Below, piece after piece: positions 46,695 to 57,526 of a stretch of DNA of 64,000 nucleotides. The notes beneath the pieces are model-generated. The model was not told the DNA's origin. It worked only from the letters and a program-made list of their open reading frames with translations, and ran no database searches. Origin of the DNA: Bufo bufo (Eukaryota > Chordata > Amphibia > Anura > Bufonidae); assembly GCF_905171765.1 (NCBI RefSeq), contig NC_053391.1, positions 657,543,750-657,607,749 of the forward strand, read 5' to 3'. Within the stretch, counting starts at the first letter, position 1. The number at the start of each line of letters is the position of its first letter. The translations under genes were made by a program, and so were the position numbers.

Positions 46695-47009
46695 TTAGGC
46701 ATATTTCCGGCTCAGGGAAGGGGACGGGCCAGCAGACCCGTCTCATTCATCATTTTCTAAGCCCGTTTTAGGTGTAGAAAAAGGTCTGAATGTAAGAAGG
46801 CTCGGAAGCTGTCTTACATTTAGAACTGGAGCTAGAGGTGCCTAAGTTATGGAGAGGCCTGCACCTCTTCATAACTGCGGCGGATCCACCACCAGTTTAG
46901 GGCTTTATTAGGACCAGCATTTTAATAAATGTGCCCCTTATTCTCTCAATGGCTATGTTTGGCAATAAGGCTTTTTTTTTGGCAATTTTGGTATGAAACC
47001 ATGTATATA

Positions 47010-48580
47010 CACTGCTCAAAAAAATAAAGGGAACACAAAAATAACACATCCTTGATCTGAGTTAATTAAATATTCTTCTGAAATACTTTGTTCTTTACAT
47101 AGTTGAATGTGCTGACAACAAAATCACACAAAAATAAAAAAATGGAAATCAAATTTTTCAACCCATGGAGGTCTGGATTTGGAGTCACACTCAAAATTAA
47201 AGTGGAAAAACACACTACAGGCTGATCCAACTTTGATGTAATGTCCTTAAAACAAGTCAAAATGAGGCTCAGTAGTATGTGTGGCCTACATGTGCCTGTA
47301 TGACCTCCCTACAACGCCTGTGCATGCTCCTGATGAGGTGGCGGACGGTCTCCTGAGGGAACTCCTCCCAGACCTGGACTAAAGCATCTGCCAACTCCTG
47401 GACAGTCTGTGGTGCAACGTGACGTTGGTGGATAGAGCGAGACATGATGTCCCAGATGTGCTCAATTGGATTCAGGTCTGGGGAACGGGCGGGCCAGTCC
47501 ATAGCATCAATGCCTTCGTCTTGCAGGAACTGCTGACACACTCCAGCCACATGAGGTCTAGCATTGTCTTGCATTAGGAGGAACCCAGGGCCAACAGCAC
47601 CAGCATATGGTCTCACAAGGGGTCTGAGGATCTCATCTCGGTACCTAATGGCAGTCAGGCTACCTCTGGCAGGCACATGGAGGGCTGTGCGGCCCTCCAA
47701 AGAAATGCCACCCCACACCATTACTGACCCAATGCCAAACCGGTCATGCTGGAGGATGTTGCAGGCAGCAGAACGTTCTCCACGGCGTCTCAAGACTCTG
47801 TCGCGTCTGTCACATGTGCTCAGTGTGAACCTGCTTTCATCTGTGAAGAGCAAAGAGCGCCAGTGGCGAATCTTGGTGTTCTCTGGCAAATGCCAAATGT
47901 CCTGCACGGTGTTGGGCTGTAAGCACAACCCCCACCTGTGGACGTCGGGCCCTCATATCACCCTCATGGAGTCTGTTTCTGACCGTTTGAGCAGACACAT
48001 GCACATTTGTGGCCTGCTGGAGGTCATTTTGCAGGGCTCTGGCAGTCCTTCTCCTGTTCCTCCTTGCAAGGCGGAGGTAGCGGTCCTGCTGCTGGGTTGT
48101 TGCCCTCCTACGGCCTCCTCCACGGCTCCTGATGTACTGGCCTGTTTCCTGGTAGCGCCTCCATGCTCTGGACACTACGCTGACAGACACAGCAAACCTT
48201 CTTGCCACAGTTCGCATTGATGTGCCATCCTGGATAAGCTGCACTACCTGAGCCACTTGTGTGGGTTGTAGACTCCGTCTCATGCTACCACTAGAGTGAA
48301 AGCACCGCCAGCATTCAAAAGTGACCAAAACATCAGCCAGGAAGCATAGGAACTGAGAAGTGGTCTGTGGTCACCACCTGCAAAACCATTCCTTTATTGG
48401 GGGTGTCTTGCTAATTGCCTATAATTTCCACCTGTTGTCTATCCCAGTTGCACAACAGCATGTGAAATTGATTGTCACTGAGTGTTGCTTCCTAAGTGGA
48501 CAGTTTGATTTCACAAAAGTGTGATTGACTTGGAGTTACATTGTGTTGTTTAAGTGTTCCCTTTATTTTTTTGAGCAGTG
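47010..48580 (-). mobile_element. Tc1-like element B, full-length ends
   Basis: 1,571 bp flanked by TA (47008-47009 and 48581-48582). Terminal repeats begin cactgctcaaaaaaataaag, with perfect or near-perfect match at both ends. Transposase on the minus strand at 47269-48283. This terminal sequence is common in fish and amphibian Tc1 elements. Confidence 0.93.
47269..48283 (-). pseudogene. Tc1-like transposase B, one frameshift
   Basis: Minus-strand start [20 protein letters not shown]; the helix-turn-helix [21 protein letters not shown] follows, then GGGRRRAT. After FAREHQD the frame shifts (near 47868), and the second frame carries [12 protein letters not shown] (first Asp), SVMVWGGIS, LMQDNARPH (second Asp) and [12 protein letters not shown] (Glu, 34 residues later). 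About 340 codons in all, the normal Tc1 length. All three DDE residues are present and I see only one lesion, so this is the youngest-looking transposase in the window. I chose the internal Met (48283) because family members start there. Confidence 0.92.
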
Positions 48581-48582
48581 TA

Positions 48583-49178
48583 TATTTTTTAACATGATGC
48601 ACTTTTGAACACAAAAGTTCCTAAGATAGTCCACATAGTCTTCATGCCAACTTCAGGTAGGACCCAACATGTGCCCGGTCACTCTTGTCTCTATAACGGC
48701 TGATCCAATAAATACACAAACCTACAGAAATTACTAGACAACTACAATAACTCATATCCTTTATTAGATATCAGAATAAAAACATTTTGCAGAGAAAACC
48801 GACATCATTGGAGGGAGAGGGACTTAAATAGGGATGGCAGTGTTAGCTGTATACATAGAGGCTAGTCATAAAGTGCTAAGAGCCAAAGAAATACCGAACC
48901 CGATACAATTATCTGCAAACACCTGCACAAGTAAAGTCAGATATAATTCAAGAACAGACCATTACCCATGCTGTGTCCCACACTCCAAGATGGCGCCTAT
49001 GGTGGCACGCATTTCGGCATGTCTTCATCTGGGGGTTTGTGCATGTAATTATTTGGCCTAAAAGTGATGCCACATATGGTATTGTTTATTGTTATTTTTG
49101 GTTTAGCAAGGATTTATTCTGATCCAATAAATACTTGGCCAGAGAAGGTCCTGTAAGTGCTTCGACCAAGATTATTCC
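48583..49178. other. Intronic stretch without recognised feature
   Basis: Single-copy-looking sequence. Nothing supportable. Confidence 0.4.
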
Positions 49179-49182
49179 TTAA

Positions 49183-49632
49183 AGGGGTTGTCCCATCTCA
49201 GACAATGGGGTCATATCGCTAGGATATGCCCCCCATTGTCTGATAGGTGCGGCTCCCACCGCTGGGACCTGCACCTACAATGAGAACGGAGTGGGGAAAT
49301 GAACGGAGGGCGCACTGCGCATGCGCAGCCGCCCTCCATTCATCTCTAAAGGGGCCGCCAAAAATAGCCAAGCGCTAGCTCGGCTATTTCCGTTTGCCCC
49401 ATAGAAATGAATGGGAGCAGGGGCCGCACGTGTGCGGTGCTCTACCATTCACTTCTATGGGAGCAGCGCTTGGTGGTGGACGGACCCCCGGAAATCTGGA
49501 GTCCTCCATCCACAGCTCTCCCCGCTCCGTTCTCATTGTAGGTGCGGGTCAAAGCGGTGGGACCCGCACCTATGAGACAATGGGGGCATATCCTAGCGAT
49601 ATGCCCCCATTGTCTGAGATGGGAATACTCCT
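49183..49632. mobile_element. T2-type MITE, 'catctcagacaatgg' family
   Basis: TTAA at 49179-49182 and 49633-49636. Left aggggttgtcccatctcaga; right tctgagatgggaatactcct. Long terminal foldback (about 100 bp per arm: 'gatatgcccccattgtctg', 'gcacctacaatgagaacgga') around a GC-rich centre with 'actgcgcatgcgcag'. Confidence 0.87.
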
Positions 49633-49649
49633 TTAAGTGCCAGGCCAAA

Positions 49650-50850
49650 GATGAAATGCATGGCCACAGATGATTGTATAAATGTCTGGCCACAGAGGGC
49701 CTTATATGTGCTTCAATTCAGATGATCCCATAAATGTCTGGCCACCAGTGGCTCTATAAATTTCTTGGCCACAGATGAACCCATGAATGCTTGGACCCAG
49801 ACGGCCCTATAAGTGCTTTGAACCAGAGGATCCCATAAATACCTGGAGAATGGTGATCCCTTAAATTTCTGTTCACAGAAAGCCCTATAAGTGTTTAGGC
49901 CCAGATTTTCCCATAAATGCCTGGGAACAGAGGGCCTTATATGTGTTTACACCCAGATTATCCCAGAAATGCCTGGCCATAGAAGAACCCATACATGCTT
50001 GGCCACAAACATCCACCTCTAAATGTCTGGCCACAGATGAACCCAGGAAGGCTTGGACACAGATGGCCCTTTAACTGCTTCAACCCAGATTATTTCATAA
50101 ATACCTGGCAACAGATAGTTTCATAAATGGCTTGCCACAGAGGAACCCATACATTCTTGGCCACAAAAAAAACCCCCATAAATGCTTGACCACATATGAC
50201 TTTATAAATGCCTGGCTACAGATGATCCCATAAATGCAGAGCCACATGCATAGGTCATATAAGTGCTTCAACCTATTTAGATGATCACAATAATACCTGG
50301 AGGCAGATAATCCCATAAATGCCTGGCCACAAAAGGGCACTATGTGCTTCAACTCAGATTATCGCACAAGTACTTGGCCACATATGAACCCATACAGGGG
50401 CGTAGCTATAGGGGAAGCAGGGGACGCGGATGCTTCGGGGCCCCAACTCAGAAGGGACCCACCCAGGAGGAGGGCTAAAAGATTTTATTGTCAGGGCCCC
50501 CTCAACAGTTTTATACAATGACATTATATACAGTGACACTGTAGGAAATTGACGGAGTGGCCAGCCACAGGAATGAAGGTTGCGAAGAAGTTGCTGGGTG
50601 GGGGCCCCATTCAAAAATTTGCTGTGGGGCCCGTCATTTCTAGTTATGCCACTGAACCCATAAGAACTTGGTCACAGATGAACCCATTAATGCTTGACCA
50701 CATATGAATGCATACATTTCTGGTCATAGATGAATCCATACATGCTTGGCCACAGATGATCCCATTAATGCCCGGCCACAAACACATAAATGCTTGACCA
50801 CATATGAACCCACAAATCCTGGGTCATAGATGCCCCAAAAATGCTTGACA
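49650..50850. repeat. Degenerate 26-bp tandem array
   Basis: About 35 units of ~26 bp built on 'cccataaatgcctggccaca' followed by 'gatgaa' or similar. Units are heavily diverged. Traces start before the T2 MITE (near 49130), which suggests that MITE also landed in the array. It is interrupted at 50395-50654 by a hAT-like MITE. Confidence 0.82.
50395..50654. mobile_element. hAT-like MITE with 8-bp target duplication
   Basis: 260 bp; ends caggggcgtagctatagg and ctagttatgccactg form an imperfect ~15-bp inverted repeat (CAGNGGC...). Flanked by aacccata at 50387-50394 and 50655-50662, an 8-bp duplication as made by hAT transposases. The host array also contains 'aacccata' units, so the duplication is slightly less decisive than usual. 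Confidence 0.82.
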
Positions 50851-52183
50851 GCAGAAGTCATAACAACTCAATTTACGCTAACCATTTCCATTGACTTGGT
50901 CCAGCAACCTTTATTTGCCCCTGACATGCCAATGTTGAGTACCACACATCAAACAGAACATTTCATGTTGTCATATCCAACAACTCAATGAATAGACCAG
51001 AGGACAGGCTAAGCTCTAGTAAACTGCTTTTCTGAATTTGCTCAATTCCAGCTAAATCGAAAAAAAAACCTGTAAAAATTTGTTGTAAATTTTTTGGCAG
51101 TATCAAACAAAGAAATTAGATTAGTACACTTGGAGGATCTGGGTAGAAGAGGCCAAATGTTTGTTGGCATTTATCTGTAGCCATTTTAACTTAGAACATT
51201 TGGTCACCAGAAATGAGACACTTATGTTAGGATTCCCACTGGGGAGGGAATTTCAATTGCAGTTACCACAAAACTGCTTTCCTAGTTATTGATTCTCTGA
51301 ATAAGGCCTGACGCCTTTCAATGGGCTGCAAAGATATGTGAAGTCACCATGAAGACCTAGCATACAAATAACCTAAATGCAAACGTTACAGTACAGCAAT
51401 AACCGCAACAGCATAAAGAGGTAAAAAAAATATATATATATATTTTGTGTTGTAATTTACCATTTAAGCCTGCAAATTTCATTTCAAGTTGAAGACCCCC
51501 AAGGAGAGGCATGGAATAAGTCAGGCAGAAGCTTAACATGTTTAGGGCATGGGTGGGCAAATCCACACGGACATAAAAGCAAACGATCACAAGGAACAGG
51601 AACATTTTGCATTACTCTCCGTGACTTCGGTGTCATATTCCATATGCTCTTTCTTTCCGACCATATGTTACCGCTTTAGAACTAGAACAAAAATGAAAGT
51701 CTTTTTTCTAAATTCTGAGAAATATGGGGCATACCTATTCATAAAATGAGATGTTTGGCCTTGTAGTTTGTAATTACTACAATAAAAATTCTGATAGTTT
51801 GCCATATTTGGGTCCATATTTGAGGTGTCAGATTATTGAAAATTAATAAAAAATGCACTCTGTGTAATCTGGTTTTATAAAAATCAAGCAAAGTGATGTG
51901 TCCCTTCATTGCCATTTTTAGACAGTTTTCCTAGAATTCATGCTTACATCATACTGCCTTACAATGCACAAAAATGCGTAGTTTTTATTTATTACTCCCA
52001 TAATGAGTCCACATAATACCGCAATTCCGTTCCTAAATAATACTGCCAGATACCTCTAAATATTACTGTATGTGGTTTTAGGGTTCCCATTCTCTCTAGT
52101 AAACAATAGCCCAGGTATCCACGATTACCAAAGACAAACTGCTGATTACCCAATCAGAACACAAAGCTCTCCCTGTCATACAT
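50851..52183. other. Low-repeat intronic stretch
   Basis: AT-rich, no MITE ends recognised. (AT)n at 51430-51443. One CC(A/T)6GG match at 51802-51811 with a near copy at 51814-51823. No exon. Confidence 0.45.
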
Positions 52184-52186
52184 TTA

Positions 52187-52523
52187 GGCTGGGTTCACAC
52201 CTGAGCGTTTTACAGCGCGTTCCTACGCGCTGTAAAACGCTCAACAGGCAAAAACCAATGTTTCCCTATGGGCATGGGTCTCACCTGTGCGTTTTACAGC
52301 GCGTACGAACGCGCTGTGAAACGCCCTACGCCCCAAGAAGTACAGGAGCTTTTTGGGGCGTATTGTCACGCGTATTGTGGCAGTTTTTTATTGGATGCCT
52401 CTGTGGTTAATCACACAAACGCGCGTACTACGCGCGTTTCCAAAATACAAAAACGCCCCAAAATATGCCTCAAAAACGCCTCTAAAAAGCGCTTATCGAA
52501 TACCCTCAGGTGTGAACCCAGCC
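52187..52523. mobile_element. Harbinger-like MITE with TTA duplication, 'gttcacacctg' ends
   Basis: TTA at 52184-52186 and 52524-52526; ends ggctgggttcacacctgagc and tcaggtgtgaacccagcc. Interior hairpins of gcgttttacagcgcg with its complement and repeats of 'acgcgcg'. Confidence 0.85.
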
Positions 52524-52863
52524 TTATGGTCCATGCTGGACAGAGTGGTGCACAACCTTTTCTAGTACGGGGGCTACACTATCAGACTGAACAAAGGGCT
52601 AAAAATAAAGCTTAAAGGGGTATTACCGACTCGAACTTTTATGACATACGAATGGTTTATAGAATGAATGAATAATTACACTTCCAGGAATCCCATCCAA
52701 TGGGAGAATACTTGGAAAATATATATGAGAAGTCACTAAACACAGAGAGGCATGTGTGTGACCGGGTGTTTAGGGGCCACACATAATGGTATCGAGGACT
52801 GAATCCAGGGCCGCAGGTTGTGAACCCCTGGGCTACAGGAAGGAAGTGGGTAGAATGACTTAT

Positions 52864-54040
52864 TGTAAGCTGTTATTTGCAGGACCTCTCTCCTGTAGAG
52901 TGTAAGCTCTTGTGTACAGGGACCTCTCTCCTGTAGAGTGTAAGCTCTTATGGGCAGGGATCTCTCTCCTGTAGAGTGTAAGCTCTTATGGGCAGGGACC
53001 TCTCTCCTGTAGAGTGTAAGCTCTTATGTACAGGGATCTCTCTCCTGTAAAGTGTAAGCTGTTATTTGCAGGACCTCTCTCCTGTAGAGTGTAAGCTCTT
53101 ATGGGCAGGGATCTCTCTCCTGTAGAGTGTAAGCTCTTATGTACAGGGACCTCTCTCCTGTAGAGTGTAAGCTCTTATGTACAGGGACCTCTCTCCTGTA
53201 GAGTGTAAGCTCTTATGGGCAGGGATCTCTCTCCTGTAGAGTGTAAGCTCTTATGTACAGGGATCTCTCTCCTGTAGAGTGTAAGCTCTTATGGACAGGG
53301 TCCTCTCTCCTGTAGAGTGTAAGCTCTTATGTACAGGGACCTCTGTCCTGTAGAGTATAAGCTCTTATGTACAGGGATCTCTCTCCTGTAGAGTGTAAGC
53401 TCTTATGTACAGGGATCTCTCTCCTGTAGAGTGTAAGCTCTTATGGGCAGGGATCTCTCTCCTGTAGAGTGTAAGCTCTAATGTACAGGGATCTCTCTCC
53501 TGTAGAGTGTAAGCTCTTATGGGCAGGGATCTCTCTCCTGTAGAGTGTAAGCTCTAATGTACAGGGATCTCTCTCCTGTACAGTGTAAGCTCTTATGTAC
53601 AGGGACCTCTCTCCTGTAGAGTGTAAGTTCTTATGTACAGGGATCTCTCTCCTGTAGAGTGTAAGCTCTTATGTACAGGGATCTCTCTCCTGTAGAGTGT
53701 AAGCTCTTATGTACAGGGATCTCTCTCCTGTAGAGTGTAAACTCTTATGGGCAGGGACCTCTCTCCTGTAGAGTGCAAGCTCTTATTTGTAGGACCTCTC
53801 TCCTGTAGAATGTAAGCTCTTATGTACAGGGACCTCTCTCCTTGTAGAGTGTAAGCTCTTATGGGCAGGGACCTCTCTCTCGTAGGGTGTAAGCTGTTAT
53901 GGGCAGGGATCTCTCTCTTGTAGAGTGTAAACTCTTATGTACAGGGACCTCTCTCCTATAGAGTATAAGCTCTTATGGACAGGGCCCTCTCTCCTGTAGA
54001 GTGTAAGCTCTTATGGGAAGGGTCCTCTCTCCTGTAGTGT
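52864..54040. repeat. 38-bp minisatellite, about 31 copies
   Basis: Unit: gacctctctcctgtagagtg then taagctctta then tgggcagg or tgtacagg. Strictly 38 bp over most of the array. Two unit types ('gggcagg' and 'gtacagg') are interspersed; a marker variant 'gctctaatg' recurs at 53475 and 53551, exactly two units apart, showing dimer duplication. There are no unique spacers, so it is not CRISPR-like. The sequence 'gtaagctctt ... gggcaggga' resembles the conserved tail of L2-type LINEs. Confidence 0.95.
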
Positions 54041-55290
54041 GTATGCCTTGCTCACCTATCTGATCCCCCGTCATTTAAATGCTGCCAGCTTGGTTCTCCT
54101 CATCTGTCTTTGAATCCAGTGCTGAAGTGATGATATCCATAACTACCCTACATTATCACTGCTACCAATTAATGGCCTCAGCAGTCATGAAGGGAAGTCA
54201 AGGATATTATCGCTGCAGCACCAGAAACAAAGAACGGTGGGGAGCATTGGAGCAGCAGAGGATCAGACAGGCAATTAAGGCTTCTTTGGTTATAGCACTC
54301 TCTGCTTTTACATAAATGTTTGAGGTTCTCAGAAAATCTATTTAACTCCATGTTGTTATAGGACTTATGGGAGTTCTGTATCAGAAAAATGGTACTTCGA
54401 CCTATATTATGAAATTAATTAGGACAGAATTTCTGACCAATGCCCAACCTGATTTGTGATCCCCTATTGGGAGTTGTTTATCCTATATGTGATCACCCAG
54501 AGGTTGTGATGTGAATTTCAGGCTGTCAAGGGTTTTGCCAGCATCTCACAAAACTGTATTGAATTAGTTTCATGAGAAATTAGAGTTCTTGCCCAAATTA
54601 GAGCTAAGGATGGAAACATCTGGAGATATTTTGGGGTGCTCACTGGCTGACACTTGGCTGACAGCTTGGTAGCTGGCTTTCATGGATGTCTCTGTGGCTA
54701 GCAGGCATGAGGAGCATTGTGTCTATCACTGCAGTAGGGCACCGTGGTTGTCACCGCTCTGGGGGCACTGAGATTGTTAATACTGTGGAGCACTGTTACT
54801 GTGTGTCTCTAGTATTGTGGGGCACTGAAGCCAACATTGTTGCTGACATAACACTGTAAACTGGATTAGCTGAACTGTGGCCCTTTAAAATACTACAAAC
54901 TGACAACCGTAACAGAATCAGACGTGGGTCCCCTGTGTCACTGAATAGATTTGGCTTGAGGGTTACTCCAAAAGGCATTATCTAAGGACCCGCTACCCCA
55001 CCTCCCCAGTCTTCACCCTTTAACCCCTATATAGGGATCTGGACTCTGTTGCAGGGGAACCACTAGGCTGCCAACTCCTGGGGTAGTCTCTGTACAGTAG
55101 AGTGCTGACCCACAGGGATCATGAGACACCAAGGGATCAGGCAAAACTGTAGTGAGGAACAGGGCAAGTTCAGGGCAGGCAGAGTTCATACAATTCGGTA
55201 AAAATTCCAAAGGTCAGCGTGAACAGCACAGGGTCGACAGAGATCAGGTCAGGCAGCTTAGTTTAAATCCGGTTAATAGTCTAAGGTCAA
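54041..55290. other. Intronic stretch without recognised feature
   Basis: Contains 'tgtggggcactg'-type short repeats at 54720-54850 and repeat-like DNA from 55010 that may belong to the LTR-like segment to its right. No gene seen. Confidence 0.4.
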
Positions 55291-55745
55291 TGCAGTGGCC
55301 AGGTTTTGGGTGGAGCCAAAGCTACGCTGGGTCCACCGGACACTATCGATGTGTCACCACGTGTTGCTGCTCTCTGGAAGGGATGGTAAGTTGTGGTGCA
55401 CCTCAATGAGAAATAAGTCCAGAGAGTCGGGGTCTGCAGTAAACCAGTGAACTTCTTTACTGGAAGAATCCAGACGCAAAACAATACAGGCGAGGCATAG
55501 GGCTGGCTTCTCCAATGTCCTCCCTGGCATATGAAGAGTTTGAGGCTTGGGGAAAGGCCTGAGCTAGCTGTCCCTCTCTTTCTCAGAAGGCTGGTACTCT
55601 GGACAAAGACTGGTGGCCCAGGGTCTGTGGCAGAGTATCCCGGTCTCAGCGTCTTCTTCTGGTCAGTCAGTAGTCTGGCAGAGTCTCCTCTTCTAAGCAC
55701 TATTCCCTAACTGCAGAACACTAGCGGCCAGAACAAGCCAGACTT
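55291..55745 (-). mobile_element. LTR-like segment, minus orientation
   Basis: On the minus strand it reads ttctgcagttagggaat, 'agactctgccagactactga', then 'ccagtaaagaagttcactgg' and 'gactctctggacttatttct', the texture of an LTR R-U5 region. The part 55591-55723 is inverted relative to 56271-56406. No gag or pol was found, so this is a solo or partial LTR; superfamily not assigned. Confidence 0.5.
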
Positions 55746-55804
55746 GTTTACCACCAAAAACAGACAGACTGAACTTTTTGATGCCAGGTGCTGCTATGTT
55801 ATTA

Positions 55805-56071
55805 CCATATTTTTCGCCCTATAAGATGCACTTTTTCCACAATAAAGTGACCGCACTAATAAAGTGACCGCCCTAATAAAGTCACCCCCCCAATAAAGTG
55901 ACCCCCCCAACAATAAAGTCACCCCCTTATTAATATTAAAATATTGGTCTGTTATTTTATTTAAAAAAATTAACACACCTTTTGTTCAAAATATTTTTTT
56001 GCCCTATTTTCACCCTCTAAAACCTAGGTGCATCTTATGGGCAGGTGCATCTTATAGGGCGAAAAATACGG
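55805..56071. mobile_element. TA-flanked MITE, 'tttttcgccctataag' ends
   Basis: TA at 55803-55804 and 56072-56073. Inverted ends ccatatttttcgccctataa and its complement (cttatagggcgaaaaatacg-g). 267 bp. The interior has 'aataaagtgacc' repeated five times (55843-55918). The TA target suggests Tc1/mariner-type mobilisation. Confidence 0.82.
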
Positions 56072-56075
56072 TATG

Positions 56076-56500
56076 TCTGAAAACCTGTTTTTGTCTGTAA
56101 AAACGGCTGTGTCATTGCCATTGAGTATCATTGAAGTTCTAATGCAAGTCTATGAGAGATGGAAAGTGTAACATTGTATCTGTTTGTGCTGAGTTTCTCC
56201 ACTCCATCCCTCCCACTAGAAGGTTCTAGTTCAGCTAGAAACTGTATATAAGGAGAGCAGTCAGAGGCCGTAGTGTTCTGCAGTTAGGGAACAGTGCTTA
56301 GCAGAAGAGGAGACTCTGCCAGACTACTGAGTGACCAGAAGAAGACGCTGAGACGGGGATACTCTGCCATAGACCCTGGATAACCAGCCTTTATCCAGAG
56401 TACAAGGTTCGGAGAGTTTTAGAACTCCGAGAAGTAACTTCTAAACATACAAGACATCAGGATAGCAGTGAATGAACTTTATGAATTGATGCCCCTTTAA
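56076..56500 (+). mobile_element. LTR-like segment with TATA box, plus orientation
   Basis: Upstream part ends in actgtatataaggagagcag (TATA-like at 56245-56252), followed ~25 bp later by the segment gtgttctgcagttagggaac that is shared with the inverted copy at 55591-55723. This looks like U3-R of an LTR. No internal retroelement genes are next to it. A short part near 57120-57250 (agaagtaacttctaaacata) duplicates 56430-56535. Confidence 0.5.
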
Positions 56501-57524
56501 TACACAGGGGCAGTGTCCGGTTCTCAGCGTAGGGCCTAATGCTATGAATTACGTTCTCCAATGCTGGTAACCACCAGGAATAGACTTTGGCAGCTACAGG
56601 TTGTCGGCATCACACCAATATGGTCCTCGGAGAAGTAAATTATTGGGGAAATAAATACTAAAATTTAAAGATGAATTAGAATCGTCCACGATCATCTGTC
56701 TGGGGTATATAATGGAAACACCAACTAATTCCATAGTGATATAGGACTTCAATGCAAATTTATCTCAGATATCGACTTCCCATCATCAATTTTTATCTGA
56801 AATAGAAAATGAATACCTCCTATAACATTTCCACCACCTGCATCTAAGATATGGCAAAACCGGGGACACGTTGTGCCATCCCTAGCATCGCCCCTTCTTG
56901 TACAGCTGTGGTCTCCACCAGCTGCTTCACTTACTGCACTCAATTTGCTTTGAAGCAGAACATGGCACGCTGGGACAGCTTTGCCTGCACAGCAGATTGT
57001 GAACATAGAGCCAGTTATCCGATTAAGCTGATAAACCATGAACTTTAAACGGCATAAATGGTAAATGAGGATGCGGAGTGTTCACACGGATGAACACAGA
57101 TACAGTCACTTGCAAGGTCAGGAAAGTTTTAGATCTCCGAGAAGTAACTTCTAAACATAGAAGGCATCAGGATAACAGCGAATTAACTTTATGAATTGAT
57201 GCCCCTTTAATACACAGGGGCAGTGGCCGATTCTCAGCGCAGGGCCTAATGCTATGAATGTGCACCCTCTCCCGATCCTCCAGCAGCAACCACACATTGC
57301 AATGGGCTGGTATTCTCCTCCCTCACAGTCAGGAAGGAAGACCTCCTAGCTAGGTAGAAGACCTTCTTATCTTTATGCATACAGACCATGGACCATATTT
57401 ACCCTTGTGGTCTATGATACGTGGCGACTTCAATCACCTACAGCACTAATCTGCCACATGGGCACTGATTCTGCAGTGGCAACATAAACTATATAGGTGT
57501 CTTTCCTTACCTTTCCTCAACATA
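56501..57524. other. Intronic stretch with a local duplication
   Basis: 57120-57255 repeats 56410-56545 (both contain 'gatgcccctttaatacacag'), so part of the LTR-like unit is duplicated. Nothing else recognised. Confidence 0.5.
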
Positions 57525-57526
57525 TA

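Noticed and set aside
47564..48220. 218-codon plus-strand frame
   Set aside because: It is the antisense shadow of the Tc1-like transposase on the minus strand, which has the DDE and helix-turn-helix motifs.
52864..54040. Regular 38-bp repeats as a CRISPR array
   Set aside because: Units are head-to-tail without unique spacers, the genome is a vertebrate's, and no cas-like genes exist. It is a minisatellite.
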